Shown in pieces: positions 1 to 6,155 of a stretch of 12,408 nt of DNA. Both the position numbers and the translations under genes were made by a program. The notes below the pieces were generated by a model. That model was not told the origin of the DNA and did not search any database. It worked only from the letters and a program-made list of their open reading frames with translations. Source of the stretch: Acholeplasmataceae bacterium (GTDB lineage Bacteria > Bacillota_I > Bacilli_A > ML615J-28 > CAG-698); assembly GCA_012841765.1 (NCBI GenBank), contig DUUA01000124.1, positions 1-12,408 on the forward strand. Direction: 5' to 3'. The number at the start of each line of letters is the position of its first letter. Position 1 is the stretch's first letter.

Positions 1-143
1 TGACTTTTTACCGCATTATTAGATGTAATCCTTTATCTAAAGGCGGTTATGATCCTGTCCCACTTACAAAAGCAGAAAAAAAATTAAAAAATACTTTGCC
101 AAATTCTACTGAAGAAATTTCCGATTTTTCTAAAGAAGACTGA
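1..143 (+). CDS. yidD: YidD family membrane protein insertion efficiency factor, 3' part only
   Basis: This is the C-terminal 46 or so codons of a gene cut by the left edge, read in the frame whose first full codon starts at base 3 and ending at TGA 141-143. The translation contains YRIIRCNP followed by GGYDPVP, the hallmark C-terminal motif of YidD proteins, including the conserved cysteine. YidD is a small membrane-associated protein known from its family to assist YidC-dependent membrane protein insertion; it is usually about 70-90 residues and often sits near rpmH/rnpA/yidC, which cannot be checked here. After the motif comes a lysine/acidic tail of about 26 residues, typical of the variable end of the family. 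It is the only plus-strand gene. It converges with the next gene and overlaps its 3' end by 60 bp. The motif identification is strong; everything upstream is outside the window. Confidence 0.9.
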   Translation, partial: TFYRIIRCNPLSKGGYDPVPLTKAEKKLKNTLPNSTEEISDFSKED

Positions 144-1685
144 CAATTTAGAATTACTAGAATCAACTTTTGTTGGTTCTGTTTTTTTATCATCGATAAC
201 ATTTATATTTAATTTATATTTTTTTCCACCTGATTCAAATAAGACATTATGATCACCAAGAGATTTACTATTTTTATATTCATCATATACTACAATAATT
301 TCATCTTCTTGATTTAATCCATAATATCTACTAGATAATAATAAAACATCTCCAGTTGTTATTGGCTTGATATTTGAAGCAATATTTATCATTCCTTTGT
401 CAAAAAGAAAAACCGGTTTCTCACTATCAATAATATTTATTGTAACGGTATAATAAGAACAATTATTCGAATTATCTTTTGCTACAAAGGTTACATCATA
501 ACTACCAACCTTATGTTGATTCAGCGAATAATTATCTTGAAAAACTTCCAAAACAATATTTGTGTCAATATCATCTGTCACTGTTAAAGTCTCTTTTATT
601 TGTTCAAGTGAAAAATCTTCTAAATTTCCAATTTCAATATTATTATTTCCAGTTATTACTGGTGCAACATTATCTCTTACATTGATATTTGTTGTAAATT
701 CAGAAACATTATTAGAACTATCACTAACACGGTAAGTAACAGGATAAATGCCTATAACAGAAGATGAGTTCGGATAAACATCATTAATTAATTCAACCGA
801 ATCAGTTAAGTTTAAATCATAATTATCTGTTGCGGTAACTTTCGTTAATAAATACTCGTTTGTTAGCAAAGCATTTGGATGAGTGTAAATAGTATTTGGA
901 GCTGTGATTACTGGTGCAACATCATCATAAACATCGATAATTACTTTAATAGAACTAAAATTATTAGTATTATCATTTACTTTAAAAATAACATCATACT
1001 GATTAACAATATTTTCTTGACCAGTATATTCATCTAATTCAATAACTACAGAATTAGTAATATCTCCACAATAATTATCATATACTCTCATTTGTGATTT
1101 CAATAAGTCAATAGAAGTAGAATTTCCATAGGGGATTCTAATTGTTGTATTTTCTTGTGCTACTTCTAGATTATTTAATGGTCCCTGATATACTAATTCT
1201 TCTAATTCATAATCTGCTATATCTAAGGTTTCTTCAAATAAAATAAAATATTTATCCATTTGCTCAGCATAAATATTCTCTGTTTCAATTTCATACCTAA
1301 TCTCAACTACTAAATAACCAGTTTCTTCAGTTGTAGTAAAAGAATAAGTAATTCCTTGAGAAAAATCAAAAAACGTATTTGTTCTAATCAACTCTTTATT
1401 TTGATTATACTCATAAAAATAAATACCACTCCAATTAACATTGACCTCATTACGTTTTTTAAACTTATAAGCAGTTAAAGGTTTTACCTTGATATACCGA
1501 TAAGTCTTTGTTGTTGTAATATCATTTCCATTTGTTGTCGTTATAAAATTAAATGGATCTAAATAATTAATTCCACTTGGATAAAACTCCCAGTCATAAG
1601 TTGCTGCTTTCGGCATCATAATCGAAAAACAAAGTATAACTGCACAGATAATAAAACTAAAAAATAAATAAATTTTTCTTTTCAT
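84..1685 (-). CDS. Secreted protein with tandem DUF5011/Cry22-type Ig-like domains
   Basis: A 533-residue protein, ATG at 1685 with AAAGGA about 6 nt upstream. Residues 1-27 form a signal peptide (MKRK, then a hydrophobic stretch, PKAAT). Residues about 28-155 resemble the beta-sandwich modules often found at the front of Firmicute surface proteins (IKVKPLTAY, IYFYEYNQNKELI), but this is only a resemblance. From about 165 to 500 there are four repeats with the Ig-like pattern DxxxPVI...VTDN/ATDNYD...VGxYxVTFxxxDxSNN, as in DUF5011/HYR domains; the second and third are the clearest and the fourth is degenerate. The last about 20 residues (FFRKIGNFFSRIWQSIF) are aromatic, basic and amphipathic, with no LPXTG or TM anchor. 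It is likely an extracellular adhesive or binding protein; the ligand is unknown. It lies downstream of the transporter terminator and is probably transcribed on its own, but I see no convincing promoter. Its 3' end overlaps yidD. Confidence 0.85.
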   Translation of the reverse strand: MKRKIYLFFSFIICAVILCFSIMMPKAATYDWEFYPSGINYLDPFNFITTTNGNDITTTKTYRYIKVKPLTAYKFKKRNEVNVNWSGIYFYEYNQNKELIRTNTFFDFSQGITYSFTTTEETGYLVVEIRYEIETENIYAEQMDKYFILFEETLDIADYELEELVYQGPLNNLEVAQENTTIRIPYGNSTSIDLLKSQMRVYDNYCGDITNSVVIELDEYTGQENIVNQYDVIFKVNDNTNNFSSIKVIIDVYDDVAPVITAPNTIYTHPNALLTNEYLLTKVTATDNYDLNLTDSVELINDVYPNSSSVIGIYPVTYRVSDSSNNVSEFTTNINVRDNVAPVITGNNNIEIGNLEDFSLEQIKETLTVTDDIDTNIVLEVFQDNYSLNQHKVGSYDVTFVAKDNSNNCSYYTVTINIIDSEKPVFLFDKGMINIASNIKPITTGDVLLLSSRYYGLNQEDEIIVVYDEYKNSKSLGDHNVLFESGGKKYKLNINVIDDKKTEPTKVDSSNSKLSVFFRKIGNFFSRIWQSIF

Positions 1686-1758
1686 AATAATCCTTTCTCT
1701 ATATTACTCAGTTTCAACAATATATTATTAAGAATTATTAAAATTTATCTTTTAATTT

Positions 1759-1784
1759 AAAAAAAGCCAAGTATTTACTTGGCT
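1759..1784 (-). terminator. Rho-independent terminator of the aromatic amino acid ABC transporter operon
   Basis: On the minus strand AGCCAAGT (1784-1777) pairs perfectly with ACTTGGCT (1772-1765) across a 4-nt loop, followed by seven T residues (1765-1759). The stop codon of the ATPase gene (1777-1775) lies inside the hairpin, so the terminator is embedded in the end of the coding region. Confidence 0.9.
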
Positions 1785-2572
1785 AAAACTAATTGATCTG
1801 AAATAGTTACATTTGTTGAACTAAATTTTTGTAATAGTTTTTCTATTGTTAAATTCTTTTTTTCTTCATCTCTAACATCTAAGATTACTTTTCCCTCATT
1901 AAACATTAGTAATCGATTTCCATATCTAATAGCATCTTTCATATTATGAGTAATCATAATAGTTGTTAATTTTTCATTTTGAATAATTTTTTCAGAAATA
2001 TCTAAAACGGTTTTTGCAGTTTTTGGATCAAGTGCAGCAGTGTGCTCATCTAATAAAAGTAATTTAGGACTATTTAGGGTTGCCATTAATAAAGTTATTG
2101 CTTGTCTTTGTCCTCCAGATAATAAACCAATTTTTTGATCCATCCTTTGTTCTAGTCCTAAATCAAGTCTTGCAAGCAAATTTTTAAATAAATCTTTATT
2201 TTTTGCTGAAAAACCCCATCTCAATGTTTTTCTTTTACCTCTTTTTAAAGCCATTTCCATGTTTTCAAGTATTGACATATTCGATGCAGTTCCTTGCATT
2301 GGATCTTGATAAACCATCCCCATATATTTTGCTCTTTTATATTGTTTCATTTTAGTAATATCTAAACCGTCTAAAACAACATGGCCAATATCAGCAAAAT
2401 GCATTCCCGTGACAACATTTAAAAAAGTTGATTTCCCACTTCCATTACTACCAATGACCGTAATAAAATCACCATCTTCTACGGTAATAGTTAAATCATC
2501 AAGAGCTACTTTACGATCAATTTCATTTTGATCTTTATTAAAAACTTTAGTTACATTTTTTAATTCTAACAT
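1775..2572 (-). CDS. ABC transporter ATP-binding protein, TrpZ-like (COG1101 type)
   Basis: A 265-residue cytoplasmic ATPase powering the importer formed with the permease just upstream. Visible motifs: Walker A GSNGSGKS at about 41-48, a Q-loop around 88-92 (VYQDP), signature LSGGQRQ at 151-157, Walker B LLLLDEH at 171-177 followed by TAALDP, and a switch histidine in MITHNM. The DEH instead of DEP after Walker B is typical of the subgroup that works with ABC_sub_bind lipoproteins. ATG at 2572 is preceded by AAGGAG. It overlaps the 3' end of the permease gene by 7 bp, which indicates translational coupling. Substrate assignment to tyrosine/aromatic amino acids rests on the upstream leader peptides, not on this protein. 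Confidence 0.93.
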   Translation of the reverse strand: MLELKNVTKVFNKDQNEIDRKVALDDLTITVEDGDFITVIGSNGSGKSTFLNVVTGMHFADIGHVVLDGLDITKMKQYKRAKYMGMVYQDPMQGTASNMSILENMEMALKRGKRKTLRWGFSAKNKDLFKNLLARLDLGLEQRMDQKIGLLSGGQRQAITLLMATLNSPKLLLLDEHTAALDPKTAKTVLDISEKIIQNEKLTTIMITHNMKDAIRYGNRLLMFNEGKVILDVRDEEKKNLTIEKLLQKFSSTNVTISDQLVLAK

Positions 2573-3474
2573 GATTTTAGCTCCTTATTGACTTTTCTAT
2601 TTTTTATTGCTTTTGTTATTAATGGCATTCCAAGTATGATTGCTACTAATATTGCTTGTAATAGTTTTAAATCATTAGGATTCATACCTAATAAATTAAT
2701 GGCAATTGCAATTAATAATTGATAAACAAAACTACCAACGATAATAGCAATCAACCAAACTTTAAATGATTTTTTGCCAATTATTGCTTCCCCAATTATA
2801 ATTGAGGCAAGTCCAATAACAATAGTCCCCTTACCAATATCCATATTACTACTAGCCATTTTTTGTGCTATCAAAGAACCGCTTAAAGCAACTAATCCAT
2901 TTGCAAGAGCAAGTCCCAAAATAATCATTAAATCCGTATTAATTCCTAATGATTTACTCATTTTTTGATTCATTCCTGTTGTTCTGACACTCATACCAAT
3001 TTCAGTGCCAAAAAACCAATATAGTACTAAAAATATTATTATAACTACTAGTAATGCTGTCAGAGTTTTAGATAAAGCTCTATTATCAAACAACATATTA
3101 ATATATGAAAAAACAGTTTTATTATCTCCAATATAAAGAGATGCTTTTCCCATTACTTTTAAGTTGACGGAATATAACCCTGTCATTGTAATAATACCTG
3201 CAAGAATTCCCGGTATTTTTAATTTTGTATGTAAAAGGCCAGTAATTGTTCCAGCTAACATTCCACCAAAAAATGCAATAATTGTAGCCAGAAGGGGATT
3301 TACTCCTTTAATAATTAATATTGCAGCTATTGCTGCTCCTAAAGTCAAAGTACCTTCACTAGTTAAATCAGCAAAATCTAGAACTCTAAAAGAAATGAAG
3401 ATACCAAGGGCCATTATCGCCCATACTAAACCTTCTTGAAAAGAATCTGTTAAAATATTTAATAATATATCCAA
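2566..3474 (-). CDS. ABC transporter permease, TrpY-like (BPD_transp_2 family)
   Basis: A 302-residue integral membrane protein with about eight hydrophobic segments, including the family-typical stretches FRVLDFADLTSEGTLTLGAA near the N-terminus and KIPGILAGIITMTGLYSVN around 85-105. This fold is shared with branched-chain amino acid and TrpXYZ-type permeases; it should form a homodimeric channel served by the adjacent ATPase and by the ABC_sub_bind lipoproteins. The start is a TTG at 3474, supported by AGGAG 9 nt upstream; this Shine-Dalgarno sequence overlaps the stop codon of the preceding lipoprotein gene, so the two are probably coupled. The 3' end overlaps the ATPase gene by 7 bp. It is the only permease in the window and presumably serves both lipoprotein paralogs. 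Confidence 0.92.
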   Translation of the reverse strand: MDILLNILTDSFQEGLVWAIMALGIFISFRVLDFADLTSEGTLTLGAAIAAILIIKGVNPLLATIIAFFGGMLAGTITGLLHTKLKIPGILAGIITMTGLYSVNLKVMGKASLYIGDNKTVFSYINMLFDNRALSKTLTALLVVIIIFLVLYWFFGTEIGMSVRTTGMNQKMSKSLGINTDLMIILGLALANGLVALSGSLIAQKMASSNMDIGKGTIVIGLASIIIGEAIIGKKSFKVWLIAIIVGSFVYQLLIAIAINLLGMNPNDLKLLQAILVAIILGMPLITKAIKNRKVNKELKSC

Positions 3475-3486
3475 TTTCTTTTACTC

Positions 3487-4485
3487 CTATTCCTTTATTA
3501 AATCAGCTACTAATATAGCATTTTGCAATAAATCAGTTGGTATTTCGACACCAATTAAATCTAATTGCTTCTTATTGATAACAAGTTTAAATTCTTCTAG
3601 TCCTATAGACGGTATTTCACTAGGTTTTAATTTATCCCTTAAAATTGAAATAGCCATTTGTGCTGTTTGAAATCCCAAATTATAATAATCAATACCATAA
3701 GTAATTGATCCACCATCAATAACAGAATTGATTTCTCCAGCAATAGCTGGAATTTTTTCTTGTAAAACAACTTCATTAATAACACCCATAGCGCCAGCTA
3801 TAGCATTATCTGTTGGGATGTAAATAGCATCTACTTTTTTAGCAAGAGCTGAAGCAACTAATTGTAAATCATTAATTGTGTCAATAGTACTAATATGAAC
3901 TGTTAAACCTAGCTTTTCTGCTTCAACTTTAGCAATATTAGCTTGAATTTCTGAATTAGTTTCACTAGAAGTATAAAGAATTCCTATGCTTTTAGCATTT
4001 GGTACTAGCTTTTTAACTAACCCAATTTGTTCTTTAATAGGATTCATATCGTTTGTTCCTGTAACATTTCCTCCAGGAAATTCATTACTCTCAATTAACA
4101 TTGCTGAAACAGGATCAGTTACTGCCGTAAATAAAATTGGCGTGTCTTTTTCTTGATCTTTTGCTTCATTTAATATTGCGTTAGCTGCTGGTGTAGCAAT
4201 AGCTAATATTAAATCACTATTTCTTACAAGTTTCTTTGCTTGTAGAGACATTGTTGGATAATCTTTTTCTGGATTTAGTAGTTCAATATCAATATTATCA
4301 CCATTTATATAACCCACTGCTGCAAGTCCATCAATAAAACCCCTTCGAGCATTACTCAAAGCTTCTATTTCTAAATACTGTAAAATACCAATTTTAATTC
4401 TTTTTTCAGAATTATCACAACCACTAGATAGTAATAAAACACAAATAGATAATAACACTATTAATAATCCTTTTAAATTTTTCAT
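3487..4485 (-). CDS. ABC_sub_bind (TrpX-like) substrate-binding lipoprotein, copy A
   Basis: A 332-residue extracytoplasmic substrate-binding protein. The N-terminus is a lipoprotein signal with the cysteine at about 23 (LLLSSGC, a slightly loose lipobox), then the two-lobed ABC_sub_bind domain (KIGILQYLEIEALS..., ILFTAVTDPVSAML, GGNVTGTNDMNPIKEQIGLVKKLVPN, DAIYIPTDNAIAGAMG, GGSITYGIDYYNLG). Members of this family include TrpX; the ligand is usually an aromatic amino acid or is unknown. It is the first gene of the transcript that continues into the permease and ATPase, 12 bp upstream of the permease start. ATG at 4485 has a strong GAGGAGGA site. The upstream leader encodes a Phe/Tyr-rich peptide and an attenuator terminator. 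It is a close tandem paralog of the lipoprotein at 4847-5836 (by eye about three quarters identical), with differences at the hinge/ligand region (IAGEINSVIDGG here). Confidence 0.93.
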   Translation of the reverse strand: MKNLKGLLIVLLSICVLLLSSGCDNSEKRIKIGILQYLEIEALSNARRGFIDGLAAVGYINGDNIDIELLNPEKDYPTMSLQAKKLVRNSDLILAIATPAANAILNEAKDQEKDTPILFTAVTDPVSAMLIESNEFPGGNVTGTNDMNPIKEQIGLVKKLVPNAKSIGILYTSSETNSEIQANIAKVEAEKLGLTVHISTIDTINDLQLVASALAKKVDAIYIPTDNAIAGAMGVINEVVLQEKIPAIAGEINSVIDGGSITYGIDYYNLGFQTAQMAISILRDKLKPSEIPSIGLEEFKLVINKKQLDLIGVEIPTDLLQNAILVADLIKE

Positions 4486-4504
4486 AAATCCTCCTCATTG
4501 AAAT

Positions 4505-4535
4505 AAAAAAAATGTGTTATAAGCAATAACACATT
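4505..4535 (-). terminator. Attenuator terminator in leader A
   Basis: A perfect 10-bp stem on the minus strand (AATGTGTTAT / ATAACACATT, inverted) with loop TGCTT and a run of eight T residues (4512-4505), lying 20 nt before the start codon of copy A and upstream of its ribosome binding site. The stem and loop are base-for-base identical to the one in leader B. A terminator between promoter and gene implies conditional read-through. Confidence 0.9.
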
Positions 4536-4638
4536 AAAGATTAAAATTAATTTCTTTATCGTTATTACTTAATCAAGATTTGCTGATATCAAGTAATAAC
4601 ATTTATACCTTCCAAGCTAAAAAGCCAAGAACATATTG

Positions 4639-4707
4639 CTAATTTACAAGATATCTCCTTGGAAAGTAAAAATAATAAAAAAATTGATTAATTATGACTG
4701 AATTCAT
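4639..4707 (-). CDS. Aromatic leader peptide A (22 aa, FFYYFYF-PRRY)
   Basis: A 22-residue reading frame, ATG at 4707, TAG at 4641-4639, with a strong GGAGGAAAG Shine-Dalgarno sequence (4720-4712) at normal spacing. It reads MNSVIINQ, then FFYYFYF, then PRRYLVN. Eight of 22 codons are Phe or Tyr, seven of them consecutive. It sits about 30 nt after a good promoter and about 100 nt before an intrinsic terminator, the position of a classical attenuation leader peptide such as PheL. It aligns without gaps over residues 1-19 with the leader peptide at 5994-6059 (M.S.I.NQF.YY.Y.PRRY). Its likely role is to make a translating ribosome stall when charged tRNA-Tyr or tRNA-Phe is scarce, not to act as a stable protein. 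Confidence 0.85.
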   Translation of the reverse strand: MNSVIINQFFYYFYFPRRYLVN

Positions 4708-4735
4708 AATTCTTTCCTCCAACTTTAATGAAATC

Positions 4736-4764
4736 ATTATAATATAAAAAAGCCATTAAGTAAA
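4736..4764 (-). promoter_or_regulatory. Promoter for leader A / copy A transporter operon
   Basis: TTTACT (4764-4759), a 17-nt spacer and TATAAT (4741-4736) on the minus strand, giving a start site about 7 nt downstream and shortly before the leader peptide ribosome binding site. The -35 and spacer lie inside the terminator hairpin of the preceding lipoprotein gene. Confidence 0.8.
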
Positions 4765-4801
4765 TGAAAAGATTGAATGAAAACACTTACATGGCTTTTT
4801 T
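4746..4801 (-). terminator. Terminator after lipoprotein copy B, likely bidirectional
   Basis: AAAAAAGCCAT (4746-4756) is the exact inverse complement of ATGGCTTTTTT (4791-4801), with further imperfect pairing inside (4760-4766 with 4784-4790) and a long A-rich loop. Either strand ends in six T residues. It begins 46 bp after the stop codon of copy B and should separate its transcript from the downstream transporter operon. Confidence 0.75.
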
Positions 4802-4846
4802 AATTAAATATCAAGTTTAAATGACTAAATACTATTAATTTTAGCC

Positions 4847-5836
4847 TTATACAAAATCATCAGCTGCTTCTAATAATTCAGTTGGTATAGTAATTCCAAT
4901 CTGATCTAATTGTTTTTTATTGATAACTAAACTAAATTTTTCAATTGCTAATCCAATTGAAGGTATTTCACTAGGTAATTTATTATCTCTTAGAATAGCT
5001 ACTGCCATTTTAGCAGTTTCAATTCCTAATTTATAATAATCAATTCCATAACTAATTGATCCCCCATCATAAACTGGGTTTGCCTCTCCATTAATTACTG
5101 GTATTTTTTCTTGCAAAACAACTTCATTCATAATTCCCATAGCCCCAGCAATTGCATTATCAGTTGGAATGTATATAGCATCGACTTTTTTAGCAAGGGC
5201 AGAAGCAACTAATTGCAAATCATTTATTGTATCAATAGTGCTAATTTGCACAACCAATCCAAGAGCTTCAGCCTCAGTTTTTGCTATTTCAGCTTGTATT
5301 TCTGAATTAGGTTCACTAGCAGTATATAAAATCCCTAGTTTTTTTGCATTAGGAACTAATTGTTTTACTAAACCGATTTGTTCTTTAATTGGATTCATAT
5401 CGTTTGTCCCTGTAACATTTCCTCCTGGAAATTCATTACTAGCAATTAACATTGATACTACAGGATCAGTTACTGCAGTAAAAAGAATAGGTGTGTCTTT
5501 TTGTTGATCTTTTGCTTCATTTAAAACTGCGCTTGCTGCTGGTGTAGCAATAGCTAATATTAAATCGCTATTTCTGACAAGTTTTTTTGCTTGCAGTGAC
5601 ATTGTTGCAGCATCAGTTTCTGGATTAAGAAGTTCAATAACAATATTATCTCCATCATTATAACCTTCTGCTTTTAATCCATCAATAAACCCACGTCTTG
5701 CATCACTCAAAGCTTCAATTTCTAAATATTGTAAAATACCTATTTTTACTTTTCCATTAGAATTATCACAACCCGTTGCAATAAAACCCATAAATACCAA
5801 TAATAACACTATAAATAAACTTTTAAAATTTTTCAT
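4847..5836 (-). CDS. ABC_sub_bind (TrpX-like) substrate-binding lipoprotein, copy B
   Basis: A 329-residue lipoprotein paralogous to the one at 3487-4485. The correct start is the ATG at 5836, which has AGAGGAG about 6 nt upstream and begins a lipoprotein signal (MKNFKSLF..., IATGC with the cysteine at about 23). A longer in-frame ATG at 5896 would run through the attenuator terminator and is rejected. The two-lobed ABC_sub_bind domain is complete (KIGILQYLEIEALSDARRGF, ILFTAVTDPVVSMLI, DAIYIPTDNAIAGAMG, GGSISYGIDYYKLG). It differs from copy A near the hinge (VINGEANPVYDGG) and in the C-terminal strand (IGLAIEKFSLVINKKQLD). It is followed by its own terminator, so it is a one-gene transcription unit without permease or ATPase and presumably feeds the shared transporter at 1775-3474. 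Its leader peptide carries five consecutive Tyr codons. Confidence 0.93.
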   Translation of the reverse strand: MKNFKSLFIVLLLVFMGFIATGCDNSNGKVKIGILQYLEIEALSDARRGFIDGLKAEGYNDGDNIVIELLNPETDAATMSLQAKKLVRNSDLILAIATPAASAVLNEAKDQQKDTPILFTAVTDPVVSMLIASNEFPGGNVTGTNDMNPIKEQIGLVKQLVPNAKKLGILYTASEPNSEIQAEIAKTEAEALGLVVQISTIDTINDLQLVASALAKKVDAIYIPTDNAIAGAMGIMNEVVLQEKIPVINGEANPVYDGGSISYGIDYYKLGIETAKMAVAILRDNKLPSEIPSIGLAIEKFSLVINKKQLDQIGITIPTELLEAADDFV

Positions 5837-5857
5837 TTTTCTCCTCTTTCTTAAATT

Positions 5858-5887
5858 AAAAAAATGTGTTATAAGCAATAACACATT
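5858..5887 (-). terminator. Attenuator terminator in leader B
   Basis: Same 10-bp stem and TGCTT loop as leader A (5887-5878 with 5872-5863), followed by seven T residues (5864-5858), located 22 nt upstream of the copy B start codon. Confidence 0.9.
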
Positions 5888-5993
5888 AAAAATCAAATTG
5901 ATTCTATTATTGTTATTACTTAATCAAATTCAAATGATATCAAGTAATAACAATTTTATTTTCCCAGCTAAAAAGCCAAGAATATATAGTAAG

Positions 5994-6059
5994 TTAACTT
6001 TGATATCTTCTTGGTAAGTAATAATAATAATAAAATTGATTACAAATGATAGACTTCAT
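5994..6059 (-). CDS. Tyrosine leader peptide B (21 aa, FYYYYYL-PRRY)
   Basis: A 21-residue reading frame, ATG at 6059, TAA at 5996-5994, with GGAGGAAA (6072-6065) as ribosome binding site. It reads MKSIICNQ, then FYYYYYL, then PRRYQS. Six of 21 codons are Tyr, five of them in a row (four TAT, one TAC). The N-terminus (M.S.I.NQF) and the PRRY are shared with leader peptide A, while the aromatic block differs only in which aromatic residue is used. This is the pattern expected when the codon identity of the block is what matters. Inferred role: a sensor of tRNA-Tyr charging that controls transcription of lipoprotein copy B. Confidence 0.87.
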   Translation of the reverse strand: MKSIICNQFYYYYYLPRRYQS

Positions 6060-6087
6060 AACTGTTTCCTCCAACTTTATTGAAACC

Positions 6088-6116
6088 ATTATATTATAAA
6101 ACAAACAATATGTAAA
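6088..6116 (-). promoter_or_regulatory. Promoter for leader B / lipoprotein copy B
   Basis: TTTACA (6116-6111), 17-nt spacer, TATAAT (6093-6088) on the minus strand; a second overlapping TATAAT lies at 6098-6093. It is located about 15 nt upstream of the leader peptide ribosome binding site. The -35 is 40 bp after the queT stop codon. Confidence 0.82.
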
Positions 6117-6155
6117 TAAAAAACACAAATGAAAACACTTACATTGATGATTTAG

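Larger units (their letters stand above)
4505..4707 (-). promoter_or_regulatory. Candidate ribosome-mediated tyrosine/phenylalanine transcription attenuator, leader A
   Basis: The leader RNA between the promoter and copy A has, in order: a Phe/Tyr-rich leader peptide (4707-4639); a hairpin (0) pairing its Pro-Arg-Arg-Tyr codons (4662-4651) with 4636-4625, with the peptide stop codon in the loop; segment 1 (4600-4591, GTTATTACTT); segment 2 (4570-4561, AAGTAATAAC); segment 3 (4530-4521, GTTATTGCTT); and segment 4 (4520-4511). Pairing 1:2 is a perfect 10 bp, 2:3 is 10 bp with one G-U pair, and 3:4 is the terminator. 1:2 and 2:3 are mutually exclusive, as are 2:3 and 3:4, the logic of the trp/phe leaders. 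No T-box motif (TGGNACCGCG) is present. The structural elements are seen in the sequence; the regulation is inferred. Confidence 0.8.
5858..6059 (-). promoter_or_regulatory. Candidate ribosome-mediated tyrosine transcription attenuator, leader B
   Basis: Same architecture as leader A. Hairpin 0 pairs the PRRY codons CCAAGAAGATAT (6014-6003) with ATATATTCTTGG (5987-5976), 11 of 12 positions, with the peptide stop codon in the loop. Segment 1 is 5953-5942, segment 2 is 5921-5910 (1:2 is a perfect 12-bp stem), segment 3 is 5883-5873, and 2:3 gives 11 bp with one G-U. Segment 4 completes the terminator. The leader ORF GATATCAA (6007-6000) can also pair with TTGATATC (5945-5938), the junction of segment 1 and its loop, which suggests how a ribosome paused on the Tyr codons could free segment 2. 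A 17-nt element (5966-5982) is identical to 4615-4631 in leader A. Confidence 0.8.

Noticed and set aside
4486..4735. T-box riboswitch upstream of the lipoprotein genes
   Set aside because: Position and family made this the first guess, but neither leader contains the conserved T-box bulge sequence (AGGGTGGNACCGCG), and the terminator is preceded by leader-peptide logic instead.
5837..5896. Longer N-terminus of lipoprotein copy B starting at 5896
   Set aside because: The extension is the attenuator terminator stem and ribosome binding site read as codons; the ATG at 5836 has a proper Shine-Dalgarno sequence and begins a normal lipoprotein signal.
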